Positions 7,282 to 16,364 of a stretch of 64,000 bases of DNA are shown here, in pieces. The stretch's first letter is position 1; each line of letters starts with the position of its first letter. A program made the translations under genes and the position numbers. The DNA is from a virus. The stretch is from positions 1 to 64,000 of the IMG/VR virus record IMGVR_UViG_3300048694_001005; one strand, 5' to 3'. The notes under the pieces are model-generated. The model was given only the letters and a program-made list of their open reading frames with translations, made no database searches and was not told the origin of the DNA.

Positions 7282-8859
7282 TCACATAATGATGAAGGGC
7301 ATGGGTAAAATTAGATCCTCTAGGTTGTCCTGATCTCGCAATCTAGCATCTAATTCGGGGTCATAATTTTGCAAATGCACTAACATACGTACCGCAATTA
7401 GCGTGGCCATAACCAAATCGTCGGTTTCGCCCAGTTTTGCCTTGTAACTACCACCAGTAGCTATAAAATTCTTTAATTCGCTTACCAAGGTTTTGCTTTT
7501 TATTAGCAGTTTTTGTGATTCTACCAACTGTTTTAGCTTTGCACAGGCCGAAAGTTTGTTCATTTTACTAGTAGTGAAACCCTTCCTGTGTTGTCTAGCC
7601 GAGCCCTTTTTCAAGGGTTCGCTCATCATGAGTCCTGGTATATTTTCCTCACCGTAATCACGCAATGCTACTAGCCCAGCTTCGCCTACGGTATTGTTTT
7701 CCAAACTGTAATAAATTCTAGTGGGATCTTTAACCGTCTCTGCAATCATTTCTACTATTTCAGCTAAAATTTTAATTTGCTTTTCCACAGGAGTTTTATT
7801 GTGACACCATTCTGCAACTTGCTCGCAACTGGGCAGTTCAAAAACTTCTATCGCTGCAGGATCACCGCCAGTGCCTATACTAGGATCTAAACTTACCAAA
7901 TAGGTAGAATTTTTGTCTATGTTTTTATACCAACGTATTTGCCCAGTTTTGTTAATTGGGGCTTGTCCTTCCATGGTGCTTAGAAATAAGGGATTAATTA
8001 ATGTTTCTTCATCTCGTATGAATTCGCACTCCATTTCGCGACGGAATCGTTCTTCGCCTAATTGAGCTCGCTGCTCAGCTGCCCATGTCTCATCACGATC
8101 AGGATGTTCGTTCCAATATGCTCTAAATGCTTTAAACCCATTGCGCCCAACATCAGTCTCATTGCCATATTCATCCGTGCATTGATTTGCAGCATTCCAA
8201 ATCATAGCAAATTGATCTTCATCACTATTGGGTGTACTAGTTAAAATTGCTTTACCACCAGTAGACAACGTAGGGCTAATACTGGTCCAAAACTCCTGGG
8301 CTATAGTAGGTCGCACAAAGCTAAACTCGTCACAATATAGTAGGGTAATACTCATACCACGACCAGTATTTTCTGTTGTGGCTTGGCTAACAATCCTGCT
8401 GCCATTTTCAAATTCTATACTGCCCTTGTTATAACTAGTAACGCCGGCTCTTATATGATTAGGACACATTTCGTATGCATATCTTATACGTTGCATAATT
8501 TCCTGTGCACCTAAATATTTGTGTGCCGCCACTAATATGGTGCTGTCTGGCACAAACATTGCATACCATAACAAATAACCTGCAGCGGTTGCAGTTTTGC
8601 CCATTTGTCGCGGCAGCATATTAATGTTAAATCTATAATTATGATAGGTTGCTATTAAACGAACTTGGTAATCATAGGGTGCGTATAACATCTTGCCGCG
8701 TATTGGATGCTGAATATAAAAAAAGTGAGTGAGGAAATACAATGGCCCAGTAACCGGGTTAGCGCATTCTGCAAACTCTTTGAGTTCCTGCGACTTGTAA
8801 CTTTCCTGCCTGTGTGGTTTTTTAATTAATACCTGATCTAGTACACTAGGTGAACTCAT
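7282..8859 (-). CDS. 17: gp17, terminase large subunit
   Basis: The product has 525 residues (T4 gp17 has 610). It is the packaging motor: an N-terminal ATPase pumps DNA into the prohead and a C-terminal RNase H-like nuclease cuts the concatemer. Walker A is LPRQMGKT at 82-89, Walker B ends ITLLYCDE with D177/E178, and the coupling segment is ILTSTPNS. The nuclease domain begins with LVSLDPSIGTGGD (D325), and later acidic residues include ETDDLVMA near the C-terminus. Its ATG overlaps the previous stop (ATGA). Identification is secure. Confidence 0.96.
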   Translation of the reverse strand: MSSPSVLDQVLIKKPHRQESYKSQELKEFAECANPVTGPLYFLTHFFYIQHPIRGKMLYAPYDYQVRLIATYHNYRFNINMLPRQMGKTATAAGYLLWYAMFVPDSTILVAAHKYLGAQEIMQRIRYAYEMCPNHIRAGVTSYNKGSIEFENGSRIVSQATTENTGRGMSITLLYCDEFSFVRPTIAQEFWTSISPTLSTGGKAILTSTPNSDEDQFAMIWNAANQCTDEYGNETDVGRNGFKAFRAYWNEHPDRDETWAAEQRAQLGEERFRREMECEFIRDEETLINPLFLSTMEGQAPINKTGQIRWYKNIDKNSTYLVSLDPSIGTGGDPAAIEVFELPSCEQVAEWCHNKTPVEKQIKILAEIVEMIAETVKDPTRIYYSLENNTVGEAGLVALRDYGEENIPGLMMSEPLKKGSARQHRKGFTTSKMNKLSACAKLKQLVESQKLLIKSKTLVSELKNFIATGGSYKAKLGETDDLVMATLIAVRMLVHLQNYDPELDARLRDQDNLEDLILPMPFIIM

Positions 8860-9074
8860 CGTTTCCTACCTCTAAATCCCACAGGTTTTTCGCCCGTTAA
8901 ATATGGGCGGCTGAACCAAAGTTTGAACCATTCGTCTGTTCCAGGTTTAATATTGTTCTCACGTTGGATATTGGCTTTCTCCTGGCCGGTTACGCTGATG
9001 TTGCTACCGGTATAAGGTTGCCAATTGGGCCGGTTGTTTATACCAGCCAAATATTGTAATTCCTTAATATCCAT
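8856..9074 (-). CDS. Small protein upstream of gp17
   Basis: This 72-residue protein begins MDIKELQYLAGI, a short motif echoed at the gp22 C-terminus (ELKRLAGLK). Its gene overlaps gp17 by 4 nt, the place where T4 carries gene 16 (small terminase, 164 residues). It is too short for a full gp16, and no coiled-coil is evident. It may be a terminase accessory or a head-binding peptide protein; the function is unknown. Confidence 0.6.
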   Translation of the reverse strand: MDIKELQYLAGINNRPNWQPYTGSNISVTGQEKANIQRENNIKPGTDEWFKLWFSRPYLTGEKPVGFRGRKR

Positions 9075-9075
9075 T

Positions 9076-9306
9076 TTACTGACGTTCTTTGATATATTCC
9101 AATACTTGTTTCAACATTATACTAATATCAGACGAACCCAATTCTTCTGCGCCAGCATGAAACTCAGCTACATGCATAACTGCATCCGCCACCACTTCGT
9201 GACCGTGTTGTGCTACAATGTCAGGAAAACGATGTTCCAATCTGTCAAACAAAACGTTACCCAAGTCCTGTGAACTAATACCTTCTGTCAATTCTTTTAA
9301 ACGCAT
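9076..9306 (-). CDS. Possible internal translation product of the 564-residue gene
   Basis: Met 489 of the 564-residue frame starts MRLKELTEGIS, the same kind of N-terminus as other CTS-like proteins here, and AAAGGG lies 6 nt upstream of this ATG (9306-9304). The resulting 76 residues form a compact helical domain ending IMLKQVLEYI. It could be made alone, or released by cleavage at QGMLE (477-481) or LTE-G (494-497). Confidence 0.4.
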   Translation of the reverse strand: MRLKELTEGISSQDLGNVLFDRLEHRFPDIVAQHGHEVVADAVMHVAEFHAGAEELGSSDISIMLKQVLEYIKERQ

Positions 9307-10770
9307 ATTTTTCCCTTTGTTATTACTTTCAAGCATTCCCTGTTTCTTTGACAATATTTTGTACTTGGTATTAGGATGTTTGGCCAGTACCATAGCTGCT
9401 TGACTTTCTGCTTCGGATTTGGAAGCATAATGAGCAGCTGGTTTGTCATTTAGATATAAAACATATCTTTTAGTTATGGGGTCTGTAGATTCATCATAGC
9501 CTTTAACTGGGACTCGTTTTAAATCAGTATCGGTAAATCCACCACGATTGTATGCATCAGCTAATGCGTTGGCTAATTCTTTACTACCCGTAGTACCTGT
9601 GCCGTATTCTTCTCCATTGGGAAGGATACCCATTATTTGAAAAGTTGTCTTGCCGGGTTTAACATAAAACGATTCAAATGGTACTGGATCTTTAGCCAAG
9701 TTTGGAGGCAAAGCTCTGCCAACTTCACGATCAAATACGGGAATATCTATGCCCTCAACTTTGTGGTATTGATCCCGGCCACGCTGTGCTTGTTTGGTGG
9801 CAAACTTGGTGCGGATGACATCACCTTCAGCCACATCTTTTGTTCTATGTAATATCTCTTTGCTTACCGCCAATGCCATTTTTTCTCGTTTAGGATCTCC
9901 GTTTAAGAGTTTCAACATCTGCATTAACGAATCAGTAGAGTACTTAGTATAATCTGCCATTGGTAAAATTTTATTAGGATCGTCCTGATTTTTACCATCA
10001 GATTCTGCGTATTGCTTGTCTGCTATAGCATCACCATAGGTGCCAGGAACATCATCACGATATACATTGCCCACTCTTGCGGCTTCGGCCAGTGCGGAGG
10101 TCAATACCATGGATCTACGTCTAATTTCAAAGTCTTTGCCCGGATGCTCATGCTGTATCTTTAACAGCGCACGTTCAGCATCAGCTTGGTTTGGGGCCTT
10201 TTTAATCATACGCCCATCAGCGTATATCGCGTATTCTTCCGTAGGTGGTACTCCAGCTTCTTCCGTGTTAAGCATACCAATAACTGTAGCGTTGTTGCGA
10301 CGGACCCACAAATCCAATGCGGCTTCATTGGGGAATGTTTTGCTCCAGTGTTGACGCTGATCTCTGCGATCATACACATAACCATATGCTTCTACTGGTT
10401 GTGTTGGATCAAATCGGTTTTTACTTGCGGTCTTAACTGGTTCAGGTTCTTCTTCCAGTTCTGTACCAGCCGGTGCCACTGGTACAGGTAATGAAGGTTT
10501 GGGCTTTTTAGTTTCTTGGCTGTCAACAAACTTTTTAAATTCAGATTCACTGGCCCAGGTACCATAGGGACCATACATTCTGCTGTCTGCAGAATCAAAA
10601 GGATTTTCTTTTCCTAGCAATTCCCTGCCACTGGGATCAAATACGTGATGTACTTTTTTAGTTACATCAACATCAACTAATAGTTCTGGCACATAACGCC
10701 AACCCTGATAGTCTATTGGTTCGGGTTCGCCGCCTCGCCATAAGCCTTCAAAAATGTTAAATAAATTCAT
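9076..10770 (-). CDS. Multi-module late protein with CTS-like N-terminus
   Basis: The product has 564 residues. It starts MNLFNIFEGLW, which fits the capsid-targeting pattern found in other genes here (x-I-F-E then G). At least two related modules are visible, one beginning YAIYADGR near 178 and another YVLYLNDK near 430; each is an aromatic strand followed by an Ala/Glu-rich helix and a lysine-rich HPGK or HPNTK turn. The C-terminal 76 residues form a separate domain that begins at an internal Met with its own ribosome site. I infer a gp21-processed internal head protein. No enzymatic motif is seen. Confidence 0.7.
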   Translation of the reverse strand: MNLFNIFEGLWRGGEPEPIDYQGWRYVPELLVDVDVTKKVHHVFDPSGRELLGKENPFDSADSRMYGPYGTWASESEFKKFVDSQETKKPKPSLPVPVAPAGTELEEEPEPVKTASKNRFDPTQPVEAYGYVYDRRDQRQHWSKTFPNEAALDLWVRRNNATVIGMLNTEEAGVPPTEEYAIYADGRMIKKAPNQADAERALLKIQHEHPGKDFEIRRRSMVLTSALAEAARVGNVYRDDVPGTYGDAIADKQYAESDGKNQDDPNKILPMADYTKYSTDSLMQMLKLLNGDPKREKMALAVSKEILHRTKDVAEGDVIRTKFATKQAQRGRDQYHKVEGIDIPVFDREVGRALPPNLAKDPVPFESFYVKPGKTTFQIMGILPNGEEYGTGTTGSKELANALADAYNRGGFTDTDLKRVPVKGYDESTDPITKRYVLYLNDKPAAHYASKSEAESQAAMVLAKHPNTKYKILSKKQGMLESNNKGKNMRLKELTEGISSQDLGNVLFDRLEHRFPDIVAQHGHEVVADAVMHVAEFHAGAEELGSSDISIMLKQVLEYIKERQ

Positions 10771-11315
10771 TTGGGTTGTTGTCTTTGTTGTGTAGTGATT
10801 ATTGTTTTTAGTTGCTGACCTAACTTTGGATCTTTTGCCAAATCGCCCATTACCTGAGCAGCTTTTCTTAATGTAGGTTGATCTCCCTTGGCTAACTTCA
10901 TGGGATCTATACCTGTAGTTGGTGTAAGTGTAGTTTTTGCTGCTGCCAAAGACTTTGCTGCTGCTGCTTTTTCCTGTGGACTTTGGGGTGCATTAGGTTG
11001 TGCGGGTTGTCCTGTTGCTGTGGCTGTGGCTGTGGCTGGGGCAACGGGTGCTTCGTCGATTTCTTCGCCCTGTGCGGAATTCATAAAACGCTCAAACTCG
11101 TCTAGATATTGACCTTCCAAGTCATCATGTTTAACACTTTCGCTACTGCCGCCAACTAAACGACCCTGAAATGGATGTTTCTTGTAAGGTGTGCCAGGTT
11201 CATAACCGGTCTTCTTAGCTTTTTCTGTTCCTCTTACTTGATCACCTGGCTTTTGTTTGGGCTCGCCTGCAAAGTCATAAGTTTCTGCCAGAAACTTTTT
11301 TATCGACCAGTTCAT
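10767..11315 (-). CDS. Low-complexity late protein with CTS-like N-terminus
   Basis: The product has 182 residues. It begins MNWSIKKFLAETYDF; the segment KKFLAE closely resembles the T4 internal-protein targeting end (EFIAE). The middle is disordered, with Ala-Thr and Pro-Gln repeats near 95-135, and a short helical domain closes the protein. Its gene overlaps both neighbours by 4 nt (ATGA type), so the three genes are translationally coupled. Function is unknown; a packaged head protein is inferred. Confidence 0.65.
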   Translation of the reverse strand: MNWSIKKFLAETYDFAGEPKQKPGDQVRGTEKAKKTGYEPGTPYKKHPFQGRLVGGSSESVKHDDLEGQYLDEFERFMNSAQGEEIDEAPVAPATATATATGQPAQPNAPQSPQEKAAAAKSLAAAKTTLTPTTGIDPMKLAKGDQPTLRKAAQVMGDLAKDPKLGQQLKTIITTQQRQQPK

Positions 11316-12508
11316 TTTTTACCTTTCATGGGTCGTTTCACCGACTCACGTTTAATAGTACCAGGACCACCGTTTTTAAACCCATTGCCTGCCATACTGG
11401 TTGCGACGCTGGCGCTGCCTGTTGCTCCTGCCGACATTTCGGACAATTCTTCATCGTCATCCCAACCTTTAGCTTTGCCAGGAAAATAACGATGTACCGC
11501 TTTATCATGACTTGGTACTAGTTTCAAGCGACTGGGAGAAATATACCAACCACGTCCATCTTTGTCTTCGATTCGAACACGACGATCATAGGGATCACCA
11601 TTCATACGAAAGACTTCACCACCGTCGCCGTCCATTTCGTCACGCACAAAACAACCGTCGTAAAGTTCAGTATCGTCGTATTCACCTTCCGCCACACTTT
11701 GCTTTCGATCCAACATCACTGGCACAATTTTAATTTTATCACCGCTGCTAGGGTTGTATAGACCACGGTCAAAGGCATTGACGACCCCAACACGATCGGC
11801 TGTTTCTTGGTCAAAATTTCCTCTGAAACGCAAAACTTTTTTTCTATTGACTAAAATTTGCCATGTACCACTAAATCTACCAGGTTGTCGTTCTGATTCC
11901 GCCACACCTTGCTCACTAACCTTCTTTTTGTACAACGGATTGGTACTGCCTTGGTTTTTCATTTTTTTAACATCTCGGTCAAAAGGTTTATCTAAATCTT
12001 TCCAAGTGGTTTTGGAGCCTTCCGCCACACCTTTTACATGCCAAGTTTTACCGCATTGATGGCATTCTTTCTCACCATCACTGTAGGTTTTGATATCGGT
12101 ACTGTAACAGCCCGGGCAATGTGTACTAGTAGTAGGTTTGGCACCTGTACCTGACTTTGTCTTGGGTTCTGGTTCGTTCTTTTGATCTTCGGCCATACCT
12201 TGCGAGGATTCGGACAATCCCAGTGTTTCATCTACAGTGATGTCACCAGTGCTGTGCTGTTCATATTCCAAATAGCTGCGAACGCTACAAAGATAATCAG
12301 ATGCTTTGGTAATTTTAGCCTGCACCCAGCCCTCGATATTTGCATCTTCGGGCAGATGTTTTAACATATCATGTAATGCCATAGCTGCTTTGGCTGCTTT
12401 GTACAGCTCGCTGCGCGCCATTTGCACCTCATGATCTATATGCATAGCCTTGGCTTGATCGCCAATAATCTCTAACTGCTCTTCGTCGTGAAATTCTACA
12501 AGTTTCAT
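11312..12508 (-). CDS. Polyprotein-like late protein with four spaced VAE/MAE sites
   Basis: The product has 398 residues. Residues 1-90 form a helical domain (EVQMARSELYKAAKAAMALH, then GWVQAKITKASDYL) that I recognise only as a conserved hypothetical in aquatic T4-like phages. Four near-identical pentapeptides follow: QGMAE (103-107), KGVAE (159-163), QGVAE (200-204) and QSVAE (270-274). They separate a zinc-ribbon module (CPGC at 131-134, CHQC at 149-152), a basic 40-residue module, a beta-rich module and a C-terminal module with PYDRRVRIEDKDGRGWYI. The sites resemble gp21-type cleavage sites (hydrophobic-x-Glu). An AATAAATA box and an AAAGG ribosome site precede it. Confidence 0.7.
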   Translation of the reverse strand: MKLVEFHDEEQLEIIGDQAKAMHIDHEVQMARSELYKAAKAAMALHDMLKHLPEDANIEGWVQAKITKASDYLCSVRSYLEYEQHSTGDITVDETLGLSESSQGMAEDQKNEPEPKTKSGTGAKPTTSTHCPGCYSTDIKTYSDGEKECHQCGKTWHVKGVAEGSKTTWKDLDKPFDRDVKKMKNQGSTNPLYKKKVSEQGVAESERQPGRFSGTWQILVNRKKVLRFRGNFDQETADRVGVVNAFDRGLYNPSSGDKIKIVPVMLDRKQSVAEGEYDDTELYDGCFVRDEMDGDGGEVFRMNGDPYDRRVRIEDKDGRGWYISPSRLKLVPSHDKAVHRYFPGKAKGWDDDEELSEMSAGATGSASVATSMAGNGFKNGGPGTIKRESVKRPMKGKK

Positions 12509-12535
12509 AAGATTTACCTTTAAATTCTATTAATG

Positions 12536-12543
12536 TATTTATT
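12536..12543 (-). promoter_or_regulatory. Late-type promoter box
   Basis: AATAAATA lies 27 nt before the ATG at 12508, with AAAGG in between. It overlaps the stop codon of the upstream gene (12539). Confidence 0.5.
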
Positions 12544-12811
12544 TTTTGAACGTACCATCTGTGCCTAGGTTTATGGACTCTCCATTTAATACCGCGTTTT
12601 TTAAACTAAAACTAGTTGTATAGGGCCCTGCTACAAAAATTTTATGCTCACCTTCCGTTAGCCTCACCACACAACGTTCTCTAATAAATTGTGAGTTAAT
12701 ATCATAGGAAAAATCACGTTCCGTTAATAAATCCTGATCTAAATATAACCTATAATAGGGCACAGGCTCTACATTATTGCAATAAACATCTACGGTTAGC
12801 ACATCTTCCAT
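12539..12811 (-). CDS. Small beta-rich protein
   Basis: This 90-residue protein is predicted as a single beta-sandwich (YYRLYLDQDLLTERDF, then LTEGEHKIFVAGP). The same pattern, a short YF/YR-x-x-LD strand followed by LT(E/D)GEH, occurs in the 150-residue gene at 16365-16817, so the two are probably related domains flanking the 1169-residue gene. Its ATG overlaps the stop of that large gene by 1 nt. The fold resembles small carbohydrate-binding modules, but binding is not shown. Confidence 0.6.
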   Translation of the reverse strand: MEDVLTVDVYCNNVEPVPYYRLYLDQDLLTERDFSYDINSQFIRERCVVRLTEGEHKIFVAGPYTTSFSLKNAVLNGESINLGTDGTFKK

Positions 12812-15800
12812 TAGGGAACCTTTTTGGGTTCAGCTGGGATTACAGGTGCTGGTAATGGCTGCTTTGATTTTTTCCTTTGTTCGAGATCTCGTAATCTAGC
12901 AAGTAATTTTTCACTAGCCGGGCGTACTCTCTTACGGTTAGTTTCACTTAATCTGAAAGGTTCCTTGACTGAGGTCTTTATTTTCCAATCACTAAATTTC
13001 AACATCAATAATGTTTTGAAATGTTCTAGGTCAGCCAAGGATTTAAACAAAAATCCCCAAAAAATCATTTCTGAATTTGCGATTTCTTCGCCAGGAAAAC
13101 TAGTTATTGAACCATCCTCACGTTTCAAATATATTAGATTATTGCGTTTTTCCAAAAACTCTGCAGGTTTATTTAGATATTTGAACACCAACAATTTTCC
13201 CATAACCACAGCAGTTACACTAGCAGCAAAATAATATTCTCCAACGGTAGGAGTTTCGGATTTGTAATTTGAGAAAAAATCTCTAACTGTAGATAATTCT
13301 TCTGGACTTTCTTTAAGATGATTAGACTTAATTTGAAGTTTTTCAACTTCCAACATCGTTTCCAATACCACATCATCATAAACTATACCATCTACTATAG
13401 TTACGTGTTCAGGAAGATCATTACTAATTAACTTTGAAGTATTGGCGTAATTTTTGGAAATGGGACGAACGTAGTCACGATCACCAGTAATTGGGCTCAT
13501 GCTGTCGCCTTCAATCTCATTGATTTTGTCATCAATTTTTGCCAAGTTCATGTTCTTTCTAGCAACATCCATAAGATGCTTAATCCAGGGCTCACCCAAT
13601 TTTTCTACGTTGTAGGCCTGAGACCAAATGCCCAATTTTTGCTTTGCTGTAAGGTTAGGATTAGCTAATGCTTGGCGCAGTTGTGTAGTGCTTACACCTG
13701 TGCCGCCCTGCTCTGCAGATCGCGGTGTTATGTATGCAGACACTTTGACGTGGCTCAATGGCGCAAAACGACCAAATCTATCCTGCATTGACTTAGCTAC
13801 TTTAGCAACTCCAGTTTGATCAGCACCAACCGTTATAATTATATTGTTGTAGTGTGGCTGCTTTTTGACTAATTCATATTCTATCTTTTTAAAGATATTG
13901 CCCACAGTTTCGGCGCCGGTTGCTGGATCTATTTGATTTTGTACCTCACTAATAGTTACGCCAGGATACAATTTACGCAAAGTTTCTAATTTGGTATGAA
14001 TATCAATAGGATCTTCTTTACCCACTTTGTGTCCAACAAAAACAAACGGTGTACCTTTTACTGCTTTGGCTTTTTCAATGGCATAATTAATTAACTGCTC
14101 ATGGCCTCTATGCCCAGCAAAATTACCAATAGCTACTACCGCGGTACGTGGTGTATGTCGTACTGCTGGTGTTACAACTTGTCGCTGCACCGGCGCGGCC
14201 GCAGCTTTCTTGGCCGCCATTTTGTGTTGCATTAATGTGCTAGTAACTTTAGCTAGCAAACCGCTGGGCATATTAATTACTAAACCTTCAATATTTTTAC
14301 CCAGTTGATCCTTGCCTTTAATCTTGGGGTTTTTAATAATTGCATCAGATAGTGATTTACGTAATTTGTTTAAAATTTCCCTAGCTTTTTGCTTCTCTGG
14401 TGTCATGCCACCACGTCGCAATAATGCATCTTTTACGGCTGGTTCCATATTAACCACAGGTGCTATTATTTTCTTCACATCTATTGCAGCATGTTTCAGT
14501 TCATTGTCTACAAATTTAATTGACTTGTCACCTTGCGACAATAATTTATGCTTAATCTTATCAGCATCAGGCAATGATTCACCTGTACTATACTTCTTAA
14601 ACATAAAGGGCACAAGTGTCATTTCTTTACCCAATTTCTTGGGATCATAACTGATATTGACAAACTTGTAACCATCTTTGGTTTTCTCGGCCATGTCATT
14701 AAACAACATCTCCGCTTGCACAATGCAGTCTTTGGGTAGTGTTTTAATAAACTTGCTGTTTACAATTAGAGATAATGCTTTGTCATAATTTTTGGTGCGA
14801 TCTAATTGTTCTTGGCTCTGCCCTTGTTCTCTGCCATATTTTTCAAAACTGCCAATATCTTTAGCGTATAGCGGGGAGGTCACACGGCTAGTCATCATAA
14901 AAGGTTCACCCTTTTGATCACGACCAAAACGAATTCCAGCACCATCAACCTTAAGATTAATTGGAATACCCGTTAATGTGCCTTTGTTGGCAGTAATTTC
15001 ATCGCACATCATAATGAAGTCACTGTCACGCATCTCGGTTGAACTTCCTGGATTATAGATATGTTTGATGCCCTGACGCTTGTAATTGGGTTTGGCGGTT
15101 TCTGCTTCTTTAAGCCCTTCTGTTACTTTCATTCTGTAATTAGCTTTGTAATCTGCTACCATCTTTTGGAAGTTTTTAGGTGCTTTTATTTTCAATGCTT
15201 TTAGCATAGCATCTACCGCGATCATTTTTTCCCGTGCATCAGTTTCTGGATCGTTTACGTATAGACCCTGTGCAGCTGGGCCAAAAGTTTTATCTATGAA
15301 GGAATCTGCTACTTTTTGTTTTTCTTCTGGTGATAGATATTGATTAATTACTGATAAAACCCCCAAGAAAGACCAAAATTTAGGTGCCACCGAGGCCAAC
15401 TGTTTATTACTAAGGCGCTCACCAAACAAAGTTGCAAATATTTTAGATAAATCCTGCTCATACCCAGTAGTGGGCCTAGCAGTGTACACCTTCATACCAT
15501 CTTTAACCAAAGGTTTTTTAGTTGTTGTATCAATAACTGGCTCGTATTTTATACGTAACCCGCCACCCTCTTTACTTTGTACCGAAAAACTAATCATGTT
15601 GTCAGTCATTGGAACATCTTGCTCTGCGCGAGCTTTGCCACGACCAACCAATTTACGCAATAGGAAATCCTGTTCGGTTAATGAAGCCAAACTTTGCAAA
15701 ATAAACTTATGGAATACGCCCTTGATACCAGCTTGTAGATCTTCCCACGCAGAGCTGGCACTGAATCTGCTCCATTCAGTTGGCGTACCTGCTTGGAATG

Positions 15801-16320
15801 CTTTTAGCTCTAGGTCAATTTGAACATTGGTGGGTACTTGTTTACCGCTGTCTGTTTGTAATGCAATGCCAGGAAAGCGCCACAATGTAATGTATTGTTC
15901 TGCCGATAATTTGAAGCCTATAAATTGTGATGGGCCAAATTTAGTTCCAGGGCGCAACTTACTTAGCCACGCACCTACTGCTTCTTTTTGCTCACGATCA
16001 ACTTGGGTGTCAATATCTCCTACAGTTTTTTTAACTTTAGCAAAATCCAAATCATTAATTTGTGCTCTGTTAAAGAAATGAAAGGAGGACCCGCTTAAAA
16101 AGAGGCCGCTTGCAAGTGTTTTGGGATTCCATAATGGTGTGCCTTTGTTGAACTTTTGAAAGCTGCTGTTTATTGCAGCTAATGCAGCTTGTATAATTGG
16201 TACAACTTCTGCACGTTTCGTAGCATCAATTCTGTTGGCTTCGGCGTCACCTATTACTACATTGCCGCCCTCTGATAATATAGTTAAATTATTGTTAGCT
16301 GTTACTAAAATGATCTTCAT
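12811..16320 (-). CDS. NTase - ligase-type adenylation - HxGH nucleotidyltransferase fusion
   Basis: The product has 1169 residues and at least three catalytic-looking domains. Residues about 30-230 show the pol-beta nucleotidyltransferase pattern: GSS at 77-79, GDID at 101-104 and IDLE at 168-171 (acidic triad D102, D104, D169). Residues about 420-700 fit a covalent nucleotidyltransferase of the RNA/DNA ligase type: KVDG at 457-460 (motif I lysine K457), QAEMLF at 535-540 (motif III) and IEGLVI at 677-682 (motif IV). Residues about 724-900 have HRGH at 737-740 and STTQLR at 877-882, the two signatures of NMNAT/cytidylyltransferase enzymes. An unknown domain follows. VTEG (399-402) and EIEG (935-938) may be protease sites between domains. 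A role in RNA or NAD repair is inferred. Confidence 0.8.
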   Translation of the reverse strand: MKIILVTANNNLTILSEGGNVVIGDAEANRIDATKRAEVVPIIQAALAAINSSFQKFNKGTPLWNPKTLASGLFLSGSSFHFFNRAQINDLDFAKVKKTVGDIDTQVDREQKEAVGAWLSKLRPGTKFGPSQFIGFKLSAEQYITLWRFPGIALQTDSGKQVPTNVQIDLELKAFQAGTPTEWSRFSASSAWEDLQAGIKGVFHKFILQSLASLTEQDFLLRKLVGRGKARAEQDVPMTDNMISFSVQSKEGGGLRIKYEPVIDTTTKKPLVKDGMKVYTARPTTGYEQDLSKIFATLFGERLSNKQLASVAPKFWSFLGVLSVINQYLSPEEKQKVADSFIDKTFGPAAQGLYVNDPETDAREKMIAVDAMLKALKIKAPKNFQKMVADYKANYRMKVTEGLKEAETAKPNYKRQGIKHIYNPGSSTEMRDSDFIMMCDEITANKGTLTGIPINLKVDGAGIRFGRDQKGEPFMMTSRVTSPLYAKDIGSFEKYGREQGQSQEQLDRTKNYDKALSLIVNSKFIKTLPKDCIVQAEMLFNDMAEKTKDGYKFVNISYDPKKLGKEMTLVPFMFKKYSTGESLPDADKIKHKLLSQGDKSIKFVDNELKHAAIDVKKIIAPVVNMEPAVKDALLRRGGMTPEKQKAREILNKLRKSLSDAIIKNPKIKGKDQLGKNIEGLVINMPSGLLAKVTSTLMQHKMAAKKAAAAPVQRQVVTPAVRHTPRTAVVAIGNFAGHRGHEQLINYAIEKAKAVKGTPFVFVGHKVGKEDPIDIHTKLETLRKLYPGVTISEVQNQIDPATGAETVGNIFKKIEYELVKKQPHYNNIIITVGADQTGVAKVAKSMQDRFGRFAPLSHVKVSAYITPRSAEQGGTGVSTTQLRQALANPNLTAKQKLGIWSQAYNVEKLGEPWIKHLMDVARKNMNLAKIDDKINEIEGDSMSPITGDRDYVRPISKNYANTSKLISNDLPEHVTIVDGIVYDDVVLETMLEVEKLQIKSNHLKESPEELSTVRDFFSNYKSETPTVGEYYFAASVTAVVMGKLLVFKYLNKPAEFLEKRNNLIYLKREDGSITSFPGEEIANSEMIFWGFLFKSLADLEHFKTLLMLKFSDWKIKTSVKEPFRLSETNRKRVRPASEKLLARLRDLEQRKKSKQPLPAPVIPAEPKKVP

Positions 16321-16356
16321 AATCTGTCCAAATAGCGGGCCTGGTACCCTATTAAC

Positions 16357-16364
16357 TATTTAGC
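16357..16364 (-). promoter_or_regulatory. Late-type promoter box for the fusion gene
   Basis: GCTAAATA follows the upstream TGA stop directly and lies 36 nt before the ATG at 16320. Confidence 0.5.

Noticed and set aside
8856-9074. Small terminase gp16
   Set aside because: Position fits, but 72 residues without a coiled-coil is too short for a confident gp16 call.
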